In this document: positions 24,409 through 36,754 of the stretch, one piece after another
Layout: each line of letters opens with the position of its first letter
Numbering within the stretch: position 1 is the first letter of the stretch
Source: Gnetum montanum
Lineage: Eukaryota; Streptophyta; Gnetopsida; Gnetales; Gnetaceae
Assembly: GCA_015680685.1 (NCBI GenBank)
Contig: MNCI01027100.1
Coordinates: 446,911-510,910 of the forward strand
DNA length: 64,000 nucleotides
Direction: 5' to 3'
The notes under the pieces: model-generated
What the model was told of the DNA's origin: nothing
The model's input: the letters and a program-made list of their open reading frames with translations, nothing else
Databases searched by the model: none
Translations under genes and position numbers: made by a program

Positions 24409-25488
24409 CTATGCTTTCGACGTCAGCGCAAGTTGTTCCCCAGTTAGCTCCATGCATGTTGGTAAGTTTCTCTTTGGATCAGCTATCATTTCTTGTGCAC
24501 ACCGGTTGCATGCAAGTAATGTTGAGCATTCATGTACACAATCACACCCTGTATCACTGTATGTGATGCATGGAACTTTCTTCCTCTTGATCTTCCCAAA
24601 AGTGTTTTCCTTAGATATCTCTAGGGAAAGATCACGGATTCCTAGGCATGCGTTTATTGTACTTAGCCATGCCCTTCCCATTATTATTGGGAAGTCCCCT
24701 TTGTCATTGTTTACTTGTATCACTAGGAAATCAGCTGGGTATGACCAACCACACACAGTGGTAATGATGTCCTCCACCAATCCTAAGGGAACAGTGATGG
24801 ACTGGTCAGCCAACTCTAAGTGAATTTTTCTCTTTTTTAGTGCGGGCAGGTTCCAGGCTTTATACATCTCTTGTGATATTAAGTTGACTCTAGAACCTGA
24901 GTCTAGAAGAGCTTTACGTGGTTCATTCCCATTGACTTGGAGATAAATTAGGGGGCTTCCAGGATCAAAGAATTTCCTGGGAAGGTGGCCCTCCTTGATC
25001 CAGTTAATGACGGTATGTGTTAACATAACCGTGTGCATTGAGCTTTGTTTTTGGTTTGAAGGGAGCTCTGAAGCCTTATTTGATGGAGAAGCGTTCAAAG
25101 GCTCAACTGCTTGTGGTTGTGAGAGCTTGTTTGGACTGTTGGTTCTGAAGAAAGGTCTTCTCTTTGTGCAATTGTCAGAACCAGTAGCAAGTTGAAGGTT
25201 CACAGCTCTCGTAGCATTATGTTGTTGTAGTTGAGTGCGGAGTTCCCCTTGCATTGCTGGAGCAGGTGGTAATGGAGCTATCGGTGTGAGAGATGCGGAT
25301 GGATTTGGAGGATGGTATGTATGTGGCGTGTCTCCCCTAGGAGAAGGAGTCCTATAATACTCTAGAGCTTGGTAGTGATGTTGTGGTGTCATGTGACTAC
25401 TAGATTCAAGTGGAGAGGTTGGCTGTTGCATGTAGTAGCCATATGGATCCAATTGCCGGTAAGTGTATTGTTGCCTTGGCGGTGGCAT
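24409..25488 (-). pseudogene. gag tail and retropepsin of element C, intact 359-codon frame
   Basis: This is the longest uninterrupted frame in the window. Residues 1-175 are a Pro/Gln/Ser/Tyr-rich gag tail. The retropepsin domain follows, with ALLDSGS (Asp196 as the catalytic residue) and the partner motif IIMGRA (about 268-273). The tail has CNRCA. About 20 residues present in B between CNRCA and the WLIAD-equivalent are missing in frame. A frameshift then ends the frame within the linker before the pol deletion at about 24317-24323. Both catalytic motifs look sound, but upstream gag is broken, so it is called part of a pseudogene. Confidence 0.8.
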
Positions 25489-26925
25489 CCTCCATGACTA
25501 TGGCTATTGCCACTGCTGGTGTTGCTCCATAGGTTGTGGTGGAGTTCCACTTGGATAATACGTTAATGGTTGGTGATCTTGCTACGAGTAAACATGGCCT
25601 GGGCAACGATGTAATAGTGCATAATAACGGCCCATGGTAGCATCCAAGGATTCATGATTTCCTTACTTCCATCCTTGGATTTGCTTTCTCAGGTTGGACA
25701 CTCGAGAGTATGTTTGATACTTATCATTAAATAGTTCTAGCATCGTACTCCACCTCCTAATGATTTCCAGTTCTAAGAACCGGTGACAGCTTTCCGCTTC
25801 CTTTACTAGTGTCCTTGGGAACAACTTTAGTTTTTGCCACTCGTTTTCTATGTTTTGCAAGGCACATGCATCATGGCATGCTTGTAGATGGTTTTGAGGA
25901 TCAGCGTTGTATCCCCCCTCAAATCGTGAAATGTTATTCATGTCTAATCTCTTGATCCTGCTATCTTTCTGGTGCATTGTAGGAATACTCATAGCTTCCA
26001 TTATGTCTAACATGCTTCAAGTTGCAAGTAGGGGTTCTTCATGGTCATTTCTTTCATAGCGTCTATGATGTCTACGTGGTTCCCTACTTTCCCTTCTTCA
26101 ATGCCTCGATTCCTTCGATTGCCCTCATCCTCACTCTCGACTCACTCGTCAAGGTTTCTCACTTTGCTTACCCTTATCCTCACGATTAGGTTCCTTATGA
26201 CTGTGTCCTAATACTGAAGGAGAGGGTGAATGTGACGATGAAGGTGAAGAAGAAGGAGAACCATCGCCATGACAATGTTTCCTACCTTCTCTTCAGTGAT
26301 CTCAGCCCCGATTGTGATGATGATTAGAATGCCCACCCTTATCATGTGTTTGTTTTCCCTCGTTGAAAACTTGGTGTTCATGGGGATCAAAACTAGGATT
26401 GTGTATCGTGGAGTGAAGGTTCTGATGCACCACCTCCTCACCATTGTTAAGAGGAGGAACATTGTTTTGTGGAGAGCCTATTAAAATAGGTTCACCACCC
26501 TCAATTTTGCTTAAGACGGGTGGAGCGTTATGGGGTCCTTTGCCCTTCATGGATGTATAGTATCTCTCCTGTCACAAGTCCATTTGATGTTGTGCTTCTA
26601 TGGGTTGGTAATCCCTTGTGTCAAAACTGCATGCAACATACTCTACGTACAATTGTGACATGCCTATTCATGCGAGAGCACGAAGGAGCATGTTGGGGAC
26701 TACTCGGTCTGGAGGTAACACTATGTTACCCTCCAAGTCTCTCCAACGCAGTTGTTCATCTTGATGGAGAATAAAGGTAAATTCGGGTACATATTCATTG
26801 TGATGAACATATACCACACAGAATTGTTGAGGAACTGGCGGATCTGGATTACTTGTGTTGTACTGTCGACTGTCTCTAGTGTTGTTCCTAGGTGGTGAAG
26901 TGCTTTTGTGTGAAGAAGAAGACAT
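25489..26925 (-). pseudogene. gag: gag of element C, broken with internal deletion
   Basis: The frame starts at the ATG complementary to 26923-26925 (MSSSSHKSTSPP), followed by FILHQDEQLRWRDLEGNIV in the first 85 codons. A Gly/His/Asn-rich charged region is at about 26208-26550. The gag core at 25663-26013 reads FEGGYNADPQNHL, LFPRTL, IQGWK. At about 25585-25590 the sequence jumps from the HRCPGH segment to the gag tail. This removes the coiled region and knuckle that B has at about 11270-11920. Stops and frameshifts are frequent. Confidence 0.82.
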
Positions 26926-27051
26926 TTTTGTCTTATTCGGTGTGCCATTTACCGTTATCTTATTTTTTCTTGACTAACCTTAAGGGTTCGTTCTAGCTTC
27001 CCAACGATGTGGATGATTTCCTATGTTCTACGTAGTGCACAAACAACTAAG

Positions 27052-27069
27052 TCCCTAGCAACGACGCCA
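27052..27069 (-). promoter_or_regulatory. tRNA-Asp primer-binding site of element C
   Basis: The plus strand TCCCTAGCAACGACGCCA is the tRNA-Asp 3' end with two transitions. It is one base from the LTR at 27071. Confidence 0.88.
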
Positions 27070-27070
27070 A

Positions 27071-27880
27071 TGATGAGTGGCGATGTACCCCTACACTCAA
27101 CCATACGAATACAAGCGTCTCACGTGCGATCTAGTCGAACTCCAAGGACTAAGTGCTTACGCGTCTTAATGGAACACTTAAGGTTAATCAATTGCTGTCT
27201 TCCCAAACTTGTATTGTCACGGTTCTATGGTTAAGTAAGTTTGAGGTATGTGATTTTTATATCTTTTATCTTTTAATGTCTTTACGCTAATAGGGAAAGG
27301 GTGAAGAGACTAAGTGACTAACTTATATTAACTATTCGTTAACTAAGTTCTAATTGTCCTAGAGCCAGTATCCGTTTCCACTTGCCGCACACACCCTGAA
27401 CTAGTCCAATGTTGCTGGGATTACGAAACACTATTCATTATTGGGTTACTAAGTGTTACACACATGCTCGAAGTAGTCGTACTAAATGCACTTAACTAGG
27501 AGAGTCAAGGGTTGAGAGAGATTAATTATTTAGGAAAGAATTTAAACATTTAACAATAATTAAATCCTATTTAGCTTAATCCACATGCTGCAAGGTCTAT
27601 CAGAAAGTTTGTCTTTATTGTTGTACACAAATGTGTGCTCAGGTACAATTTGCTCGAATAAAGATCTGTTTACTTTGAGACTCCTACTGCAGGCACATGG
27701 AAATTATTCTAACTCTAGAATGATAAAACTACTATAGTTTGGCTAAGGGTCTAGATCTAGATGGAGAAATAAGGGAAAGTCACCTCTTATTTATAGAACT
27801 CGCGACGGGCTGCGATATCGCATATATGCGATATCGCAGGGGCCAACGCGATATCGCGTATGCAATATCGCAGCTCATCA
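27071..27880 (-). repeat. 5' LTR (right) of element C
   Basis: The 810-bp LTR runs TGATGAG to CTCATCA. The TATA box is near 27788-27796. Four GCGATATCGC-like or near motifs at about 27811-27872 make the clearest example of the inverted GATATC array. The next bases, CTTTA, are the TSD. Confidence 0.93.
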
Positions 27881-27885
27881 CTTTA

Positions 27886-28404
27886 CTTTATACGTACTTA
27901 ACATTATTATTCTTAATTAAGAAATTAATGTTATCATCCATAAGCAACATGAGTACAACCATTTCGAGCATAACCTATTAACATTTGGTAATCCTAGCAG
28001 TGAATACCTAGTATACCTAGTAGTGAAGACTTGGTAATTCAGGGGCATTAATATCAGTTTAGGATGTGTATAGTAAATGAGAATGGATACTCTATGTTAG
28101 GATAGTTAGTTAATAAAATAGTTGATTAGTTAGTTAATTCAATTATATTCTTATTCGATCATCTAGCTATTAAGAGAAAATTAATAAAATAATTACAAAA
28201 ATACATATCATATGCCTTATCCACACTTAACCATACATACAATTAAACATAAGTGTAGATTAATAAGACAATGTCTTGCAACTTCATGATTCATTATTTA
28301 AGAATATCAGCTACATAGTTAACTAAGTCTATGAAATTTGAATGGATCACTAGTGAATGCTTGTGATTTGTATGGTGGGTGTAACAAATACTTGCCACTC
28401 ATCA
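27886..28404 (+). repeat. 5' LTR of element D, second part
   Basis: It resumes after C's TSD and matches the 3' LTR of D (CTTAATTAAG-AATTAATGTTATCATYCATA). It ends CTCATCA at 28404. It holds the conserved downstream LTR segment with TTGGTAATCC and AGGATGTGTA. Confidence 0.9.
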
Positions 28405-28405
28405 T

Positions 28406-28423
28406 TAGCACCATTATTGAGGA
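28406..28423 (+). promoter_or_regulatory. Degraded tRNA-Asp primer-binding site of element D
   Basis: TAGCACCATTATTGAGGA corresponds to TGGCGCCGTTGCCGGGGA with six differences, all transitions. One spacer base separates it from the LTR, as in the other elements. Confidence 0.78.
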
Positions 28424-28563
28424 CTCAATTTAGCTAAGTGTGCTAAATATTATTAACTAGAAAAATTTTATAAAATCGTTGTAAGGAAAACACAACAAGA
28501 GATCATTCATTATAATAATAATATTATTATTATCTCAAGGCATACTTAAGATACATTACTAAA

Positions 28564-31000
28564 GTGGCTTTTTCTCATAGGAATGAATATACACCACATG
28601 GGAAAAAATCCAATAGGTAATAGAAGAGGATGCATAGGACTATTGTTGAGAATCCTCAGCAGCTGAAGATACTCTATGTTATTCAAATCACTATTATCTG
28701 GAATTTAGCTTCATCCTCCACTCAGATGAGCAATTACGCTAGAGGGATATGGATGACAACATTATGTTACCTCATGATCGATTTGTTCCTGCCATGCTTG
28801 TGATCCAACTCATGAGACTAGGCATTGAAATGGTAGGGCCTAACTATGAAACCTCAAACCAAGTCTCTAGGGACTACCAACCTACAAAGGTGTAGCTCTT
28901 AAAAGATAAGTGCATGGAGGTCTACTATGAAGCCTTCAAGAGCAAGTGAATCCCATCACCATTGTTCCTACAGTTACATAAAGAGAGCATTGATTTCTTT
29001 TCACAACACTCTTAGTACAGATATTCTCCTCCTTTCTTTACAAAGGACACCCTTCACTAATGGTTTTAGTCATTCTTGGAGAACTTTGGTAAAGGAAGGA
29101 TGGAGTCCAAAGGCCAAAGAACCTCAAAAGATAGGTCTCTTAGTCATTCATCCAAGGACAAATAGAATAATAAGAAGAAGGATAAAGATAAGGAGAGGAT
29201 CAGGCCAAGGAACAAAAGAAAAGGACTAGAAGACATCATTCTCCTAGTCCTCCAACTTCACCATCCTCCTCCTCATCAAATTTTGACAAGAGAAGACATA
29301 GCAAAGATAGAGATAAGGGTGATCAAGATTAAGATAGAGATGATAGAAGGTCCCATCGTGATGATAAGAACTAGGATCAAAGTCAACATTGAAAGGAGGA
29401 AGAGCATCATTGGGAAAGAAGGCATATAAGAACTTGCCATAGTAGGCATGGTTATAATAGGGACCACCATGGACATGATGATGATGATGAACCATTGCTA
29501 GTCACTAGAAACATGTTGAATGTTTCAAAAGTAGTTAGAATCTTCACTAGACATCAAAAGGATAGTAGTATCAGAAGGCTGGACATGAATAATATCCCCA
29601 AATTTGGTGGATATAATGTTGATTCACATCATGTACAAGTCCATGATGCCTACACCTTACAAAATATTAAGAATGAGTGGAAAAAGCTGAAATTATCTCC
29701 AAGGATACTTATTAAAGAAGTAGAAGGCTAGTACTAGTCTTTGGAGCCAGAATACATTCATAGATGGAATACAATGTTGGAGTTGTTTAACAAGAAATAC
29801 CAGACATACTTTAGAGTGTTCAATTTAAGGAAACAAATCCAAGGATGGAAGCAAGGAAATCATGAGTCCTTGGATGCAACTCTGGGCAAGTACTACTCTT
29901 TCTTGCAACGATGCCCAGGCCATGGATTTTCTCAAAGGAAGCATCTTCACCACATCATAGATAAGTTTCAAAACAAAACATATGAAACTCTTAAGGTTTA
30001 TGCCTAAGGGAGATTTTCTAAAATACGAGTCCATTAGATCCAAAGGCTAATAAAATAGGTGGTAAAAGAAGAAGTGGATTTGAAAAAACATGAAAATGCA
30101 GAAGAATATAACAAGAATACCTTCATCCACAAGAGGGAGGTATGCTATAGTGATTTAGAGGAGGAAGCACCACTAGATGAAGTGGTGTAGAGAAAGACCT
30201 TACCAATACAAAAATCTATTACTGAAATATTGGCTAAGGTGGATAAAATGTGGAACTCCTTAGATGAGAAGTTCCAAACTTCTCTTAAAATTATGAAAGA
30301 GAAGACAAAGTAAGGAAGCAGTGGTAGGTACAAAAGGAGAAGGAAATATATAGAGAGGATTATCATCAATAAAAAGGTAAGGCTATGGCAATCAATGAGG
30401 TTACAGATTCAAAATCAAATAAGGACGGATGTGATATTTGCCAATACGAACATCCCAAATGATGTCTTGTGATGTTACATCTAAAAGAATCTAGGATGCA
30501 TGCCTTAAATCTAAAATTTGCAAATAAAAAAAAACAACCAACTAGGAGATTACGTTATCCTCAAGACAATTACAAATAATTCCACCAAACACAATATTAT
30601 CTGAGTGGACCACCACCTTAACCTTAGGAACAATATCATCAATGATAAAAACTCACAATCATGGGGAACGCCACCACCACCATAGTAGTATCCTTAGTAA
30701 TAGTTAGATCCCTATAAATATTGTGTTTAGAAACCTATATCTCGTCGTGGCTCTACAAGCCACACTCCTTTCTCACATCATTATTACCCTCTTGAATATT
30801 ACCAAATTTCCATTCAAGAAACTCCTTTTACTTATCCTCCTCCATATCCATAACCTAACTCTACAATGCCTAATACCACTCCTTTGCCACTTGCATCATT
30901 GATGCAAGGGAAAATTCCTCCATAGCCACAACAATGCAATGCTACAAGGGTAGTAAACTTACAATTGGATGATTATCTAGGTAGTTCTAAAAATAAAGCT
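28564..31000 (+). pseudogene. gag: gag of element D, broken
   Basis: The start codon has decayed (GTG at about 28564, before CTTTTTCTCATAGG). The FILHSDEQL segment is near 28710 and the gag core is at 29495-30007 (MLNVSKVVRI, NNIPKFGG, IQGWKQGNHESLDA). A charged region with EEYNKNTF follows. The Cys-His knuckle at 30430-30465 keeps all four ligands in the CX2CX3HX3C spacing, with one internal stop. A Pro-rich tail reaches about 31000. Stops are frequent. Confidence 0.82.
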
Positions 31001-31099
31001 TAAAAAGAGGACTTTCTTCAGGCCACACAGTCCACAAAAGCTCTCATAGATGCCCATGGCTGGTAACCCTACATCAACTATTTATGGAACTATCCTTAA

Positions 31100-33010
31100 G
31101 CCTCCTTCAAATCAAACCTCCTTTAATGTTAATATTGCTATGTTAACCCATGCAATAATTGATTGAATAAAGGAAAACCACCTTCCCAAGAAATGATATG
31201 ATTATGGAAGTTCCTTTATCTATTTGTAGATCATAAGAAATGATCTGTGTAAGACTCTATTGGATTTAGGTTCTAAAATAAATTTGATTTCTCAATAAAT
31301 GTATAAGACCTAAAGCCTACCTCCACTCAAAAAATGTAACATCAAATTGGAGCTTTTAGATTAGTCCATCACTATCCCTTTGGGATTAGTGAATGACATT
31401 ATGACCACCATCTATGGGTGATCTTATCCAATAGATTTCCTAGTGATCCATGTGGATAATTAAAAGGGGACTTCCCTATTATCATGGAGAGGGCTTAGCT
31501 CAACACAATTGATGCCAAGAAGGAGATTCAAGATCTTTTCTTGAAAATCTCTAAGGAAAATGAATTTGGAAAGATAAAGAAGAAGTAAGTTCCTTACATC
31601 ACATATAGTGACACAAGGTACCATTGTATGTAAAGGATATGGGCCATGAAAAGCACATCCATCACAACATGCAATAAGTGTGTCAAGGCATCCAATATTC
31701 AAAAGTGCTTATATGCAGCAACCAAAAAATAGGAAAGTACCTAGTGGCTGATAATAGATATAGAAGTAAATTCAAAAATATGCATGGAACAAGTAAAAAG
31801 CTTCACAAGTGCTTACATTGATAATATGTATGAAATAGAGTAGATTCATAGCCAACTACTCCACACACAAACTAAGATGGATTAGAGGGAGTTGAAGATC
31901 CCAGATAATTTTAAGCAAGAGCCCCTTGAACTTAAGACTTTACTAGCCAATTTAGAATATACTTTTCTTGACAATGGCAAGCCACTAATTATCAATGTCA
32001 ACCTTACTTAAGAATAGAAAAGAAAATTACTAAAAGTGGTAAATAAATGTCCAACAACCTTTGCCTGGTAATATCATGAACTAATAGGGATAAATCTATG
32101 GATCTGCCATCATTGAATTTATACAAAGTCCTCCATCAATCCAAAGAGGTAGCTATAGAGAAGGTCAAATCCAAAATTTAATCAAGTTGTTAAGGATGAA
32201 ATTAAACAACTTCTTAAGGTGGAATACATTTATCCCATTGCTAGATAATGAGTAGCTTAGTCCACTCATAATTGTACCAAAGAAAGATGGAAAATGGAGA
32301 GTCTGCATAGACTACAAGCTATTGAACATGGCAACTTTCAAGCATTAATTTTCATTGCCAGTTGTGAACCAAGTGTTGGATACTATTGCAAGGCATGACT
32401 ACTACAATTTTTTGTATGATTATAGTGGCTATAACAAAATCTAGATAACACTAGAGGGCTATGCCAAGATAACCTTCACAAGTTCCTCGTGGACTTTTCC
32501 ATATAAAAAGATGTCCTTTGGCCCTTCCATTGCCCTTGCTACTTTCCAATGCATAGTGCTCAATGTGTGTTAACAACAAATCAATAATTGTGTGGAAATC
32601 TTTATCAATGACTTCTCCACCTGTAATACCAACTTTGAGTAGGTTTTGGACCATCTCAAGCAAGTGCTTAAACATTATGTGGAGATAAACTTGCAACTAA
32701 ATTGGTAGAAAAGCCATTAAATGGTCCCATAAGGCATAGTCTTGGGGCATCAAATTTTAGAATAAGGAATTAAGGTGAGCTCAAAAAAGTACAGGTTATC
32801 CAAGGAATTGTTAGGTAACCTGAAATAGTAAAAGACATGAGGTCATTCCTTGGACACACTAGTTACTATAGATGCTTCATCAAGAACTTCTCCAAAATTG
32901 TCAAATCACTGGTAGAGCTAACAAAGAAGGATGCACCTTTCGAATGGACCAAGTAATGTGAGCAAGCATTCCACCATTTCATAGAAACCCTAATTCGATG
33001 TACTCTAGAT
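31100..33010 (+). pseudogene. pol: Protease and reverse transcriptase of element D, broken
   Basis: The retropepsin site has decayed to LLDLGSKINLIS (about 31255-31295), with the serine of the triad lost. Reverse transcriptase pieces are [20 protein letters not shown] (about 32270-32330), ITLEGYAKITFTS, and the catalytic block FIND at 32601-32612. In this block the first Asp of F-x-D-D has become Asn. The connection region with SFLGHTSYYR follows near 32840. Copying would be impossible even with the frames mended. Confidence 0.82.
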
Positions 33011-33589
33011 TAGTCTAGACCATTTCATATTATGACAAATGCATCAAATTATTTATTGGGAGTGGTGCTTACAAAATTGGATGATCAAAGATGTCCATAC
33101 TCTATCCATTGTATAAGTAAAGGCATTGTTGGTGTACAATTGAATTACACCACCACTGAAAATAAACTCATGGCAGTGGTGTATACTTTAGAAAAATTCA
33201 AGCATCATGTGCTTGGATATCAAATCTTTGTGCACAAAGATCACAGTGCTGTTTGTTTTATGATGAATAAGCCAGCAGTAAGTTCATATGTCATACAAAG
33301 GCTAGTGATTTTGCAAGAGTTTGATATTAAAATGGTGGATAGGAAAGAAATTAATAATTTGGTTACTAACCACTTATCTCGATTACATTGGGATGGCAAA
33401 GAGGATGAAGGACCCTTATCTAATCAATTCCTAGATAAGACCTCTTTTTCAAATCCATTGAAGTTTAAAGACCTAAGGGTACCAATTGGTATAATGAATT
33501 CCTCTCCTATCTTCTCACTCAAGAGCCTCCACAAGAATGAGATAATAAGAAGAAACAACAGTTTCTTTACTAAGTCAAGGACTATATGA
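33011..33589 (+). pseudogene. pol: RNase H domain of element D, longest intact piece
   Basis: A 185-codon open stretch reads TNASNYLLGVVL (the first catalytic Asp changed to Asn), ENKLMAVVYTLEKFKHHVLG, then VHKDHSAV and LSRLHWDGKEDEG. This is the Ty3/gypsy RNase H that removes the RNA strand during copying, followed by the start of the linker to integrase. Confidence 0.85.
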
Positions 33590-34762
33590 AAATCCAAGAT
33601 AACCTTTACAAGATTTATGTAGATGACTTGGTGCAATGATGTGTGCCTAAGGATGATCAACTACAAATCCTCTAAGATGCTTATGAAGTTCTTGTACTGG
33701 TCATTATGTGGGAAGGAGGATAGCTAAGAAGATCCTCATGGTAGGATACTTCTGGCCAATGATTTTCAGGGGTGTTCACCATTTTTCCCATTCATGTGAG
33801 TGCTCCCAAAAAGATGGAGGAATGATAGTCCGAATAAAAGGGCCTCAACAATGGATCCTACAACTGGAGCTCTTTGACCTTTGTAGCATTGACTTCATGG
33901 GATTCATCACTTTCATGTGAAATGGAAAGACTTACATCATCATTACCAGTAACTACTGCACAAAGTAGGCTGAAGCTACAACCATCACTAATTGTTCATC
34001 TTCCATCACAGCATGGTCTATTCAGCAATATGTAGTAAATAGGTGTGATGTGCTAAGAGCACTTATTTTAGACAATTGAACTTACTTCACTATATCTACT
34101 TTTAGAAAGATAATGTAATGATTAGGGGTACAATGTAAACTGACAACCCCTTATCATCTCCAAGCTAATGGATAAGTTGAGGTTACTAGCAAAGAGATAA
34201 CTAGGATTCTCACATGAATCATTAGTTGATTTAGGAACGATTGTAGCATGAAACTCAACGATGCTCTTTGGGCTTATTAATCAAAGTGGAAACTTCCTGT
34301 AGGTTACTCTCCTTATGAGTTAATGTACAAGAAACTACTAATACTTCCAATTCAAGCTAAGATCCATACACCTCTCAACTGCCTATGAACTTGACCTTAA
34401 CCATAGTCTAGCATAGAAAGAATGCCTAATGACACTAAATGTGCAAGATGATAATCGATAAGTAGTCTTAACAATGCATGAAGTACATATGACACACTCT
34501 AATTAATGCCATGATTCACTGATAAGAAGAGTTAAATTCCAACTTGGTGATAAGGTCTTTTACTAGAACCCCAATGTACAACAACGTACTAAGTTGCAAA
34601 TGGTATGGGAAGGACCTTACATCATTCATGCAACTTTTTCTTCCAATGCCATGATCATTTATCACCCATCGCAGCTAGAGAAACATTTGTTGATCAACAT
34701 CCAACAAGTTAAGCTATTCCCAAAACCTAGAGTAACTAACAACACTAGCACCTCAGAGTAAG
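33590..34762 (+). pseudogene. pol: Integrase of element D, broken
   Basis: Readable parts are CSIDFMGFITFM (first catalytic Asp, about 33880-33918), YIIIT, RALILDN (second Asp, about 34058-34080), TTPYHLQANG and VEVTSKEITRILT (catalytic Glu, about 34175-34215). The end region near 34670-34760 matches the integrase end of E (QQVKLF-type). Many stops are present. No chromodomain was seen, which agrees with the Athila/Tat group. Confidence 0.8.
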
Positions 34763-36754
34763 AGCAAGCATGCTTTATTTTTCATATCTCCTTCTCTCAA
34801 CTTAATAATGGGGGACATGGCCATCCATACTAATACCTTGTAAGGAATAACTCATATTTTATATTTTGTTTGCATCTTTTTTTATATGTTTTTCATATTC
34901 TTGAATATCTTATTGATTATTTTTATATATTTTTACTTTCTTTTCTTTGCTTCTTCTCTTTGTTGATTACCTCTTTTTTTATTTTATAGGAAATATTTGG
35001 TATTACCATTGCTACTATTAATACTGGGAGTTAATTAATGCAACCATTCATGTTATGATTGATTTACTAAATGGCCAAATTTTCATCTATAGCTTATATC
35101 CTTTATTAAAAAATTTTTAATTTTCTAATGGTATTAGGTAGTGGGTTCATGACATCCATTTATCCCATTTGTCCTATGGAGGCTTTGCATCATAGGAAGC
35201 ATGAGATCCTTCTATATTGTAACTAAAACTAACCAATGAGCATGCTACTTAATAGACTCAACATGGACCAAGAAGGAATGGAAAAGGGTGTGACTTCAAG
35301 GGGACTTGTCGCATCCTCTCCTCAACTTCTTTCTCAAATTTTATGATTTTTCTCCATTGGTATATCACCACTTCTATCATCAATCAATAATAAGGAAGCA
35401 TGCCTTTGCATGGTGTGGTTCTTGTAAAGAAAAAACAAAATCAAAATCAAACAAAAATGAGAATTCCAAGCAAAACCCTTAAACATAATAATGGGCTACA
35501 AGCATTGGTTATGGGGCTAGAAAGACATTACCCATTCCTAAAGGCACCCCTGTAACTAAGGCTATTCCTTTCTTCGTTCTCTTTTCTTCTTCTCTTGAAG
35601 TGGTGATTGTCCTTTGGGAATTGTCATGAAGTCTTAATGGTCGAAGAGCAAGGATATGTCAATGCAAAGTTACTAAAAGTGAAATGGCCTTGGTCTCAAC
35701 TAAGAATGGGATGGTATCAGATCATCTTAATCACAGACTTCACAAGGATCTCATTTGACATAGATGTAGATCACCTATTCGCCATTCTCTTTATACCATC
35801 ATTCTCAACTCATAAAATACCACTTCACTACCTCATATCATGGTCAATTGATATGTTTGTTATGATGATCACATAATCCTAAGAAGATTCATTACTTGTA
35901 TATATGGGTTTTAATTTGAAATGGTCATTAATCATCCTTAATGCCCATAGACTCCTTGTAATGAGGGCATGCAAGGGCATTAACAGCATAAGCCTACTTT
36001 GGGGAGGATCCACTTGCATTCCCTTTTGTCTACCTCAAGTTAAAATTCCTATCCATTGGCCATTTATGTAATCAATCCCATCAATTTGCATTCAAACATC
36101 TAGTTTTAATTTATTTTGACATCTTACATTCATCCACATGTGTTGGAATCTCTTCTCCTAAGTCAACATAACCCTCTTCTATGTTGTTGCCACCATTCTA
36201 TGTCTTTTTGGCTTCACTTGGGCTCATGTTTCATCCTAAGAGTCATCCAAAATTCCTCTATTTTATAAAGTCTAATTTTGCTAAGTATGTTTGCATCAAC
36301 ACATCCTTGTTGCATCATTTTTCCAAATAGCAAGAGGATTTTTTGCTATATTTCAAAGCATAAGAATCTTCTAAGAGCCCTAACTCTCAAACCGCTAACT
36401 CGTTTGCACTCATTTTTTGATCCTTGGACTACCAAAGGTAAGCTCTATGTCATGTGGGATCCAAACCTTTGGTTTCTAACAAAATGTTTTTGAAAATTTC
36501 CTAACTCCCCAAGGTTTTATTAAAATAATATTAAATTACTTATAATAAAGGATTAAACTTAACAAACAAGCTCCAAAAGCTAGCAAATAAAATAATATTA
36601 AAATAATACACCTAGCCAAGATCACAAACAAGCATTCAATGATCAACTTTTAATAATCCATAACTAAACATAACCAAATCTAATAAGAAAGATATCAAAA
36701 TAACTAAAGGTTATGAAGTAAAAAGCTAATCCTAGGTTACGTTTGTGATCACAG
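34763..36754 (+). other. Non-coding region between integrase and extra ORF in D
   Basis: No gene was found. It holds the AATAATGGGGGACATGGCCA block just after integrase, a T-rich stretch (34850-34990), a decayed TTTGCATGG stem-loop near 35403-35428, and segments shared with E upstream of the extra frame (for example ATAATATTAAA near 36520). It ends in GTTTGTGATCACAG, directly before the ATG of the extra frame, a plausible splice acceptor. Confidence 0.6.

Larger units (their letters stand above)
21590..27880 (-). mobile_element. Element C: pol-less gag-protease LTR retrotransposon in D's LTR
   Basis: The complete 6291-bp element is flanked by a perfect TSD CTTTA (21585-21589 and 27881-27885). 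Its layout is the same as B: LTR, tRNA-Asp site, gag, protease, short linker, 3' non-coding region, polypurine tract, LTR. Reverse transcriptase to integrase is missing and the deletion is wider than in B on both sides. It also lacks about 650 bp of gag including the Cys-His knuckle. The LTRs are roughly 90% identical by eye. Confidence 0.93.

Noticed and set aside
27807-27872. Regularly repeated palindromes as a CRISPR-like array
   Set aside because: Spacing is irregular, units are about 10 bp, and they sit in an LTR promoter of a plant retrotransposon.
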